The translations under genes and the position numbers were made by a program. Positions 1 through 5,049 of a stretch of DNA of 6,293 bases are shown piece by piece. Position 1 is the first letter of the stretch; the number at the start of each line of letters is the position of its first letter. Below the pieces are notes generated by a model that did not search any database, had not been told where the DNA came from, and saw nothing but the letters and a program-made list of their open reading frames with translations. The DNA comes from Defluviitaleaceae bacterium (GTDB lineage: Bacteria > Bacillota > Clostridia > Lachnospirales > UBA5962): assembly GCA_009787435.1 (NCBI GenBank), contig WRFW01000129.1, positions 1-6,293 of the forward strand, written 5' to 3'.

Positions 1-307
1 TAACACGCCCTGGTTTAACAACAGCTACCCAATATTCAGGCGAACCTTTACCACTACCCATACGAGTTTCAGCAGGTTTTTTAGTTACTGGTTTATCTGG
101 GAAAATTTTAATCCAAACTTTACCGCCACGCTTAATATAACGAGTCATCGCAATACGTGCTGATTCTATTTGATTTGAAGTTATCCAGCTTGGCTCCATA
201 GCCATTATACCGTAATCACCATAAGTTATAGAGTTCCCACGAAGTGCTTTACCCGTCATACGGCCTCTAAACTGTTTACGTCTCTTAACCCTTTTCGGCA
301 TTAACAT
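1..307 (-). CDS. rplP: Ribosomal protein L16, 5' part (C-terminus beyond the left edge)
   Basis: L16 is a large-subunit protein that binds 23S rRNA near the central protuberance and the A-site tRNA. The 102 complete codons visible begin MLMPKRVKRRKQFRGR and include ESARIAMTRYIKRGGKVWIK and FPDKPVTKKPAETRMGSGKG, which are L16 signatures very close to the Gram-positive form. The family is usually about 135-145 residues, so roughly the last quarter is missing because of the window edge, not because of damage. The conserved Arg of the RMGSGKG segment (the residue hydroxylated in E. coli L16) is present. I chose the ATG at 307 over the second ATG at 301 because it gives the usual ML-PKR start and lies 11 nt after an AAGGA Shine-Dalgarno. 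It follows rpsC as expected, but a 173-nt gap containing a micro-ORF separates them. Confidence 0.97.
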   Translation of the reverse strand, partial: MLMPKRVKRRKQFRGRMTGKALRGNSITYGDYGIMAMEPSWITSNQIESARIAMTRYIKRGGKVWIKIFPDKPVTKKPAETRMGSGKGSPEYWVAVVKPGRV

Positions 308-345
308 ATTTACAATTTTCCTTTCATAAATGACTTTTAGAAAAC

Positions 346-456
346 CTAGTTTTTCACAGTTTGTTTCATCACATCTAAAATCATATTATTTTTTTCTTTA
401 TCGCTAATATTAGGGTTTTCTAAAATTTTTATTATTAACATAGCCAACATATTCAT
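346..456 (-). CDS. Micro-ORF A, 36 codons, between rpsC and rplP; paralogue of micro-ORF B
   Basis: I recognise no known family. The peptide has 36 residues from the ATG at 456, or 34 from the better-placed ATG at 450, which lies 7 nt after a GGGGA Shine-Dalgarno. It has a hydrophobic, Met/Ile/Leu-rich first half (MLAMLIIKILE), an NPNIS turn, and a charged second half (DKEKNNMILDVMKQTVKN). The pattern suggests two short helices joined at Asn-Pro, with Ser-Asp-Lys-Glu looking like a helix N-cap. It is not L29, which normally follows L16. Residues 2-21 align without gaps to residues 7-26 of micro-ORF B in the rplW-rplB gap, with 12 of 20 identical. CCT/CCA, AAT/AAC and AGC/TCA codons encode the same residues in the two copies, which argues for selection on the peptide. 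It lies in the same frame as rpsC, just after its TAG, so stop readthrough would add it to S3; I see no signal for that. Function unknown. Confidence 0.6.
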   Translation of the reverse strand: MNMLAMLIIKILENPNISDKEKNNMILDVMKQTVKN

Positions 457-479
457 TTCCCCGCTAACTATTTTGCCCT

Positions 480-1250
480 CTAGCTCCTAGGAGTTCTGTC
501 TCTTCTTTCACCACGCTGTGGTCTATCACCGCCGCGGTCTCTTCTGTCTCCTCTATCTCTTCTGTTATTATTGTGTCTGTCGTTTGTTTCTGGCTTTTCT
601 ATACGCTTCATGCCTGTAAGAATTTCGCCAGTGTTTATCCAAACTTTAACGCCTATTTTACCGTAAGTTGTGTCTGCTTCTGCAAAGCCATAGTCAATAT
701 TAGCTCTTAAAGTGTGCATAGGTGTGCGTCCCTCTGAATAGCCCTCTGTTCTAGCCATTTCAGCACCGCCAAGCCTGCCTGAAACTGAAGTTTTCATGCC
801 TATAGCACCCATTTTCATAGTTCTTTGCATTGCTTGCTTCATAGCACGCCTAAAGCTTACACGGTTTTCAAGCTGAAGTGCTATATCTTCCGCTACTAGC
901 TGTGCTGAAAGCTCTGGTCTCTTAACTTCTTCGATATTTAAGAATACTTTTTTATCGGTAAGCTTTTGAACTTTAGCTGTTAGCTTTTGAATAGAATCAC
1001 CATTTCTGCCGATAACGATGCCAGGGGCTGCTGTGTATATAGTAACTTTTACACGCTCTGCTGTGCGGTGAATTAATATTTTAGGCACTTTAGCATTTAC
1101 TTTTTCATTGTGAAGTTCTTTTTTAATAAACTTTCTAATTTTTTGGTCTTCAACTAAGAATTTACCAAAATCTTTTTCAGCATACCAAATAGAATCCCAA
1201 TCTTTTATTATACCTACACGCAAGCCGTGTGCATTAACCTTTTGACCCAT
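480..1250 (-). CDS. rpsC: Ribosomal protein S3
   Basis: S3 sits on the head of the 30S subunit at the mRNA entry channel. The 256-residue product has the N-terminal MGQKVNAHGLRVGIIKDWDS signature. The type 2 KH domain follows, with its GxxG loop as GRNG at about residues 81-84, and then the S3 C-terminal domain (SGRLGGAEMARTEGYSEGR, DYGFAEADTTYGKIGVKVWI). The last 40 or so residues form an Arg/Asp/Gly/Asn-rich low-complexity tail (RRDRGDRRDRGG and similar), longer than the 220-235 residues typical of S3. The ATG at 1250 lies 3 nt after the rplV stop, and the Shine-Dalgarno AGAGGA is inside the end of rplV, so the two are probably translationally coupled. The stop codon is within a CTAG-rich stretch (CTCCTAGGAG is a perfect palindrome) that also supplies Shine-Dalgarno-like motifs ahead of micro-ORF A. 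Confidence 0.98.
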   Translation of the reverse strand: MGQKVNAHGLRVGIIKDWDSIWYAEKDFGKFLVEDQKIRKFIKKELHNEKVNAKVPKILIHRTAERVKVTIYTAAPGIVIGRNGDSIQKLTAKVQKLTDKKVFLNIEEVKRPELSAQLVAEDIALQLENRVSFRRAMKQAMQRTMKMGAIGMKTSVSGRLGGAEMARTEGYSEGRTPMHTLRANIDYGFAEADTTYGKIGVKVWINTGEILTGMKRIEKPETNDRHNNNRRDRGDRRDRGGDRPQRGERRDRTPRS

Positions 1251-1253
1251 AGA

Positions 1254-1676
1254 CTATCCTCTTTTCCTTTCATTCAATATTATTGTTATGTGGCTTGTAC
1301 GCTTTAATATCGGATAAGCACGCCCTTTCGCTTTCGGGCGTATACGCTTCATAACAGGGCCTTTATTTGCTATGGCTTCTTCTATGAAAAGGGTATCTAA
1401 GTCCATTCCTAGATTGTGCTCGGCATTTGCAATTGCAGAGCGAAGCACTTTTTCTACAAGCTCACTAGCATAGCGAGGAGAATAAGTTAAAAGTGCGAGT
1501 GCAGTTTTAACGTCTTTATTTTTTATTTGGTTTAACACTACACGTGCTTTCAAATCTGAGACACGCAAAAATTTTCCGTGTGCCTGCGGGCGACTGTCTC
1601 TATTTAAGTTACGAACAGTTCTTTTATATTTACCACGGTTGCCCTTTTTAAGAGCTTCTTGGTTTTGTTCTGCCAT
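1254..1676 (-). CDS. rplV: Ribosomal protein L22 with basic N-terminal extension
   Basis: L22 is an early-assembly 50S protein whose long beta-hairpin lines the peptide exit tunnel. The core is unmistakable: LKARVVLNQIKNKDV, SAIANAEHNLGMD, and the tunnel hairpin NKGPVMKRIRPKAKGRAYPI followed by KRTSHITIIL. The hairpin tip has the normal Met-Lys-Arg, with none of the deletions associated with macrolide resistance. The product is 140 residues against about 110-113 in E. coli and B. subtilis. The extra 28 or so are a Lys/Arg-rich N-terminal extension (MAEQNQEALKKGNRGKYKRT). An AGAGGA Shine-Dalgarno supports the ATG at 1676, so the extension is probably real; I recall similar ones in Lachnospiraceae. 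It is preceded by a 112-nt gap after rpsS, unusual for this pair, and is directly followed by rpsC. Confidence 0.98.
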   Translation of the reverse strand: MAEQNQEALKKGNRGKYKRTVRNLNRDSRPQAHGKFLRVSDLKARVVLNQIKNKDVKTALALLTYSPRYASELVEKVLRSAIANAEHNLGMDLDTLFIEEAIANKGPVMKRIRPKAKGRAYPILKRTSHITIILNERKRG

Positions 1677-1691
1677 CGAAAAATTCCTCTC

Positions 1692-1772
1692 TTAATATTT
1701 GTAATTTTTTGCAATTTTATAAAACTTGCACTTAAGGCTTTTAATTAATCTTATAAAATCAAAAATGCCCAT
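1692..1772 (-). CDS. Possible 26-codon ORF in the rpsS-rplV gap (weak)
   Basis: The 112-nt gap between rpsS and rplV contains a short ORF beginning MGIFDFIRLIKSLKCK and ending shortly before the rplV Shine-Dalgarno. The peptide is hydrophobic at its start and strongly basic at its end. No Shine-Dalgarno precedes the ATG, and an upstream in-frame TTG at 1784 is no better supported. The in-frame run Ala-Met-x-Ile around the ATG resembles the same run in micro-ORFs A and B, but the NPNIS core is absent, so homology is unproven. It could equally be chance in AT-rich spacer DNA. It is listed because two of the other long gaps in this operon hold related peptides. Confidence 0.18.
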   Translation of the reverse strand: MGIFDFIRLIKSLKCKFYKIAKNYKY

Positions 1773-1788
1773 TGCAAAAATCAATTGT

Positions 1789-2070
1789 CTATTTTACCCT
1801 TGAACGTCTTTCATCTTTCACATGCCCTTTATAAGTGCGAGTGAGTGCGAATTCTCCAAGCTTGTGCCCAACCATATCTTCTGAGATAAAAACTGGCACA
1901 TGTTTTCTACCATCATGCACAGCTATAGTGTGCCCTATCATCTCAGGAAAAATTGTTGACCTGCGAGACCAAGTTTTTATAACATCTTTAGTGCCTGCTG
2001 CATTTTGAGCATCTACTTTTTTAAGTAAATGGTCGTCTGCAAAAGGACCTTTTTTAAGCGACCTTGCCAT
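1789..2070 (-). CDS. rpsS: Ribosomal protein S19
   Basis: S19 lies in the head of the small subunit beside S13 and contacts the A-site region and the central protuberance. The 93-residue product matches the family's usual length of 91-93. It carries the start MARSLKKGPFADDHLLKK, then TWSRRSTIFPEMIGHTIAVHDGRKHVPV and MVGHKLGEFALTRTYKGH, the classic S19 motifs. The ATG at 2070 follows an AAAGGTGG Shine-Dalgarno and begins 18 nt after the rplB stop. A 112-nt gap follows it before rplV. I see nothing abnormal in the protein. Confidence 0.98.
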   Translation of the reverse strand: MARSLKKGPFADDHLLKKVDAQNAAGTKDVIKTWSRRSTIFPEMIGHTIAVHDGRKHVPVFISEDMVGHKLGEFALTRTYKGHVKDERRSRVK

Positions 2071-2088
2071 TTTTTAAACCACCTTTCA

Positions 2089-2922
2089 TCACTTTTTGTT
2101 TCTAGCACGAACGATATATTTATTGCTTTGCTTATTATTTTTACGAGTTTTATAACCTAATGCAGGCTTGCCCCAAGGAGTAGAAGGTGCAGAACGCCCA
2201 ATCGGAGTTCTACCTTCACCACCACCGTGTGGGTGATCATTAGGGTTCATAACGGAACCACGAACAGTTGGTCTAATTCCCATATGGCGTTTACGCCCAG
2301 CTTTCCCTATCTTTATAAGCTCATGGTCTGTATTACCCACTTGCCCAACAGTAGCACGGCAATCTATAGGCACAAGTCTCATTTCGCCAGATGGCAGCCT
2401 AAGAGTTGCATATTTACCCTCTTTAGCCATAAGCTGTGCTGCATTGCCAGCAGAGCGAACTAGCTTACCGCCTTGCCCTGGTTTCATTTCAATATTATGA
2501 ATTTGAGTACCAACAGGCATATCTTTCATAGGAAGCGTGTTGCCTATTTTTATTTCAGCTTCAGCACCATTCATTATTTTATCGCCAACTTTTAAGCCAA
2601 CCGGTGCTAACATATATCTTTTTTCACCATCTGCATAAGCGAGAAGCGCAATATTTGCAGTTCTATTCGGGTCGTATTCTATGCCTTTAACAGTAGCAGG
2701 AATGCCATCTTTATTTCTTTTAAAATCAATTATACGGTATTTTTTCTTAGCACCGCCGCCACGGTGGCGAACAGTAATCTTGCCTTGATTATTTCTACCA
2801 CTATAAGTCTTCAAGTGAGTTACTAAGCTTTTTTCCGGCTCTTTTTTTGTTATCTCACTAAAATCTGAAGAAGTCATATGTCTTCTTGAAGGCGTATATG
2901 GTTTATATCTTCTGATTGCCAT
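2089..2922 (-). CDS. rplB: Ribosomal protein L2
   Basis: L2 is one of the largest and most conserved 50S proteins. It is needed for subunit joining and supports the peptidyl-transferase centre. The 277 residues match the usual 273-280. Visible hallmarks are RRYKPYTPSRRHMT at the N-terminus, GRNNQGKITVRHRGGGAKKKYR, the OB-like and SH3-like segments (YDPNRTANIALLAYADGEKRY, VRSAGNAAQLMAKEGKYATLRLPSGE), and the C-terminal GIRPTVRGSVMNPNDHPHGGGEGRTPIGR. The last of these contains the conserved His implicated near the catalytic centre. The ATG at 2922 is 11 nt after a strong AAGGAG. The 122-nt gap upstream, back to rplW, contains micro-ORF B and is far longer than usual between these two genes. Confidence 0.98.
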   Translation of the reverse strand: MAIRRYKPYTPSRRHMTSSDFSEITKKEPEKSLVTHLKTYSGRNNQGKITVRHRGGGAKKKYRIIDFKRNKDGIPATVKGIEYDPNRTANIALLAYADGEKRYMLAPVGLKVGDKIMNGAEAEIKIGNTLPMKDMPVGTQIHNIEMKPGQGGKLVRSAGNAAQLMAKEGKYATLRLPSGEMRLVPIDCRATVGQVGNTDHELIKIGKAGRKRHMGIRPTVRGSVMNPNDHPHGGGEGRTPIGRSAPSTPWGKPALGYKTRKNNKQSNKYIVRARNKK

Positions 2923-2948
2923 GTGTGTTTGTTCTCCTTACTCTTTAT

Positions 2949-3029
2949 TTAAAGCTTCTTTGAAATGTTTGGGTTTTTTAAAATTAGCATGATAGACATA
3001 GCCATCATCTTAATTTCAATTTGTGCCAT
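2949..3029 (-). CDS. Micro-ORF B, 26 codons, between rplW and rplB; paralogue of micro-ORF A
   Basis: This unrecognised peptide reads MAQIEIKMMAMSIMLILK, then NPNISKKL, filling most of the rplW-rplB gap. It has the same layout as the first half of micro-ORF A (a Met-rich hydrophobic helix, then Asn-Pro-Asn-Ile-Ser) but stops three residues later. The Shine-Dalgarno is weak: GAG about 8 nt before the ATG. The stretch AGCTAGAG before the start is identical to the one before micro-ORF A, at nearly the same distance from the matching codons (28 versus 27 nt), so the copy extends beyond the coding part. One extra base after the Ser codon would extend the peptide to about 31 residues, ending KEALNKE just before the rplB Shine-Dalgarno, so this copy may be frameshift-truncated. 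It may be a functional micropeptide, a translational coupler or a decaying duplicate; I cannot tell which. Confidence 0.5.
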   Translation of the reverse strand: MAQIEIKMMAMSIMLILKNPNISKKL

Positions 3030-3044
3030 TTAAAATCTCTAGCT

Positions 3045-3344
3045 TTATATTCCTTGGAAAAGTTCTATTTCAATGCTTTCAGCTTTCAGCTGAACGATAG
3101 CCTTTTTCTTAGCAGAAGTATAACCAATGCTTCTGCCACGGCGGCGTGCTTTGCCTTTAAGGTTCATAGTGTGTACAAATTCCACTTTAGCACCTTCAAA
3201 CATTTTTTCAACCGCTTCTCTTATTTGAATTTTATTAGCTTCTGGGTGCACGTAAAAAGTATATCTTTTTAACGCCATTTCTTCCATTGTGCGTTCGGTT
3301 ATAACTGGCTTTTTAATAACATCATAATATTGTATTGCTGCCAT
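3045..3344 (-). CDS. rplW: Ribosomal protein L23
   Basis: L23 sits at the exit of the peptide tunnel and is the docking site for trigger factor and the signal recognition particle. The 99-residue product has the usual family length. It has the L23 start YYDVIKKPVITERTMEEM, then KYTFYVHPEANKIQIREAVE (here RYTFYV) and VEKMFEGAKVEFVHTMN. A basic loop KGKARRRGRSIGYTSAKKKA follows, and a final acidic strand ends ELFQGI. The FEG segment near the middle is in the region that holds the acidic chaperone-docking residue. The start at 3344 follows AAAGGAGA. The TAA stop is followed two codons later by an in-frame TAG. The next ribosomal gene, rplB, starts 122 nt on, with micro-ORF B between. Confidence 0.98.
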   Translation of the reverse strand: MAAIQYYDVIKKPVITERTMEEMALKRYTFYVHPEANKIQIREAVEKMFEGAKVEFVHTMNLKGKARRRGRSIGYTSAKKKAIVQLKAESIEIELFQGI

Positions 3345-3367
3345 TATTTATGTCTCCTTTTGCATAC

Positions 3368-3985
3368 TTACAAATAAACCTCTTGCATTTTGTTTACCGC
3401 ATCTACAGTTACTACGAAAGTATCATATTTCAATATTTCGTATGGGCTTATTGTGCTTACTTCAGCCGTTTTAATATTTGGTATGTTGCGAGCAGAGTTT
3501 ACTAATTTTTCATTAACACTCTCTGTAACGAACATAGCTTTTTTAAGCTTCAAATTTTTAACTACTTTGCCCATTTCTTTAGTTTTCATTTCTGGCAAGT
3601 TTAAATTTTCAACTACTAAAAATTTATTTTGAGCAACTCTATCTGAAAGAACGCTTTTAAGAGCCAATCTTTTAACTTTTTTATTTAGCTTGAATGAAAA
3701 ATCACGAGGCTTTGGAGCAAAAACTACACCACCGCCACGCCATTGCGGAGAACGAATAGAACCTTGACGAGCACGCCCGGTACCTTTTTGCCTCCAAGGC
3801 TTGCGACCACCACCACGCACTTCTGCACGTGTTAAAGTGCTTTTAGTACCTTGCCTTTGGTTTGCCAAATATTGAGTTACAGCCATTTTAACTACATGTT
3901 GGTTTGGCTCTATACCGAAAATTGCTTCTGATAATTCTATAGTAGAAACTTTGTCGCCATTTAAATTTAATACATCAACTGTCAT
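3368..3985 (-). CDS. rplD: Ribosomal protein L4
   Basis: L4 is an early 50S assembly protein with a long loop that reaches the exit-tunnel constriction opposite L22. In E. coli it also represses its own S10 operon. The 205-residue product is of normal size (about 200-207). The tunnel loop is fully conserved: EVRGGGRKPWRQKGTGRARQ, then GSIRSPQWRGGGVVFAPKPRDFSF. No macrolide-resistance change stands out. The C-terminal half (KRLALKSVLSDRVAQNKFLVVENL, then the DTFVVTVDAV strand) is typical. The ATG at 3985 has a strong AGGAGGG about 9 nt upstream, overlapping the end of rplC. Whether L4 regulates this operon cannot be judged from the protein. The long structured rpsJ leader is where such control would act. 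Confidence 0.98.
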   Translation of the reverse strand: MTVDVLNLNGDKVSTIELSEAIFGIEPNQHVVKMAVTQYLANQRQGTKSTLTRAEVRGGGRKPWRQKGTGRARQGSIRSPQWRGGGVVFAPKPRDFSFKLNKKVKRLALKSVLSDRVAQNKFLVVENLNLPEMKTKEMGKVVKNLKLKKAMFVTESVNEKLVNSARNIPNIKTAEVSTISPYEILKYDTFVVTVDAVNKMQEVYL

Positions 3986-3999
3986 CTTTTTAATCCCTC

Positions 4000-4626
4000 C
4001 TATGCTTTCACCGAGTTCTTAATAAGAACAACAGAATTTTTAGGACCAGGAACATTGCCTTTTATAAGTATTAGGTTATCCTCTGCGTCAGTTCTTACTA
4101 TTTCTAGGTTTTGAATAGTAACTTGTTCGTTACCCATGCGGCCTGCAAGTTTTTTACCTTTAAAAACACGCCCCGGGCTAGTAGCAGCACCCATAGAACC
4201 ACCACCGCGGTGGTATTTAGAACCGTGGCTCATTGGACCTCTGCTTTGGTTGTGGCGTTTGATTGGCCCTTGTGTACCTTTTCCTTTTGAAGTGGCAGTT
4301 GCATCTACTTTATCGCCCGCGGCAAATATATCAACTTTTATTTCAGAACCAACTTCATAAGCTGAGATATCTTGCAGCTTAAATTCTTTTAAAACTTTTT
4401 TAGGCGTTACCCCCGCTTTATCAAACTGACCTTTTTGCGGTTTTGTAACATTTTTCTTTTTATCATCGAAGCCTACTTTTATAGCTTCATAGCCATCGTT
4501 TTCGATTGTTTTCTTTTGAACGACAACATTTGGTTCAGCTTTAAGAACTGTAACCGGAATAAATTCACCAGTTTCGCTAAAAACTTGAGTCATACCTATT
4601 TTTTTAGCTAAAATTGCTTTTTGCAT
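4000..4626 (-). CDS. rplC: Ribosomal protein L3
   Basis: L3 is an early-binding 50S protein whose extensions reach close to the peptidyl-transferase centre. The 208 residues fit the family (about 205-212). Motifs seen are KAILAKKIGMTQVFSETGEF, VTVLKAEPNVVVQKK, the central SKGKGTQGPIKRHNQSRGPM-SHGS loop, SPGRVFKGKKLAGRMGNEQV and the final VPGPKNSVVLIK. At the segment where E. coli L3 has the Gln methylated by PrmB (G-Q-N-Q-T-P-G), this protein has G-A-A-T-S-P-G, so that modification site is absent, as I would expect in a Firmicute. The ATG at 4626 has a strong GGAGGGA Shine-Dalgarno next to small hairpins (see 4631-4659). The gap to rpsJ, 111 nt, holds no credible ORF. Confidence 0.98.
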   Translation of the reverse strand: MQKAILAKKIGMTQVFSETGEFIPVTVLKAEPNVVVQKKTIENDGYEAIKVGFDDKKKNVTKPQKGQFDKAGVTPKKVLKEFKLQDISAYEVGSEIKVDIFAAGDKVDATATSKGKGTQGPIKRHNQSRGPMSHGSKYHRGGGSMGAATSPGRVFKGKKLAGRMGNEQVTIQNLEIVRTDAEDNLILIKGNVPGPKNSVVLIKNSVKA

Positions 4627-4630
4627 GTCT

Positions 4631-4659
4631 TCCCTCCACTAGCGGAGTGCCTTCGGCAC
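4631..4659 (-). promoter_or_regulatory. rplC ribosome binding site with adjacent hairpins
   Basis: Read on the minus strand, a hairpin GTGCC-GAA-GGCAC (4647-4659) is followed at once by CTCC-GCTAGT-GGAG, whose 3' arm is part of the GGAGGGA Shine-Dalgarno of rplC (4631-4637). The second pairing is short (3-4 bp) and shares a base with the first, so any masking of the ribosome binding site would be weak. No run of T follows on the minus strand, so this is not a terminator there. The rest of the 111-nt rpsJ-rplC gap is AT-rich with no ORF and no other clear signal. A translational control role is only a possibility. Confidence 0.3.
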
Positions 4660-4737
4660 ATTTTGTTTAGTTTTTCCTGCGTTTTTAATTAAGCTACAAG
4701 AAAAGTTTAAGCAAAATATTAAAGCACTCTTAATGTT

Positions 4738-5049
4738 TTACATAATTTTTAGTTTTATATCTACGCCTTCAGGCAAATCTAGCCTTGTGAGAGCATCTGC
4801 CGTTTTTTGAGTAGGCATTATAATATCTATAAGGCGTTTGTGTGTACGCATTTCAAATTGTTCACGGCTATCTTTGTGCTTATGCACCGAGCGTAAAATA
4901 GTGATTACTTCACGCTTCGTTGGCAGTGGTATTGGCCCACTAACTGTTGCACCTGTTCTTTTCACAGTTTCTATTATCTGTGATACACTTTTATCTATTA
5001 AGTGATGGTCATAGGCTTTTAAGTTAATACGAATTTTTTGCGTTGCCAT
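4738..5049 (-). CDS. rpsJ: Ribosomal protein S10, first gene of the operon
   Basis: S10 is a head protein of the 30S subunit; in many bacteria it is also the NusE partner of NusB in transcription antitermination. The 103-residue product has normal length. Recognisable features are KIRINLKAYDHHLIDKSVSQ at the start, the long loop with TGATVSGPIPLPTKREVITI, and HKHKDSREQFEMRTHKRLID followed by a TxxALxxLDLPEGVDIKLKI end. The Val-Lys-Arg-Thr-Gly-Ala stretch leads into the loop that reaches into the 16S rRNA. A strong AAGGAGG precedes the ATG at 5049 by about 10 nt. It is the promoter-proximal gene, with no ribosomal or tuf/fus gene between it and the terminator at 5597-5626. Confidence 0.98.
   Translation of the reverse strand: MATQKIRINLKAYDHHLIDKSVSQIIETVKRTGATVSGPIPLPTKREVITILRSVHKHKDSREQFEMRTHKRLIDIIMPTQKTADALTRLDLPEGVDIKLKIM

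Noticed and set aside
346..456. Micro-ORF A as ribosomal protein L29 (rpmC)
   Set aside because: L29 follows L16 in this operon type, is about 65 residues long and has a different Lys/Glu/Arg-rich helical pattern; this peptide has none of its motifs.
2227..2463. 78-codon plus-strand ORF inside rplB
   Set aside because: It is an antisense shadow of a highly conserved gene.
3021..3272. 83-codon plus-strand ORF over rplW and micro-ORF B
   Set aside because: It is an antisense shadow of rplW, with no Shine-Dalgarno and no known motif.
3390..3632. 80-codon plus-strand ORF inside rplD
   Set aside because: It is an antisense shadow of rplD; the hydrophobic look comes from the complement of Lys/Glu codons.
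4136..4360. 74-codon plus-strand ORF inside rplC
   Set aside because: It is an antisense shadow of rplC.
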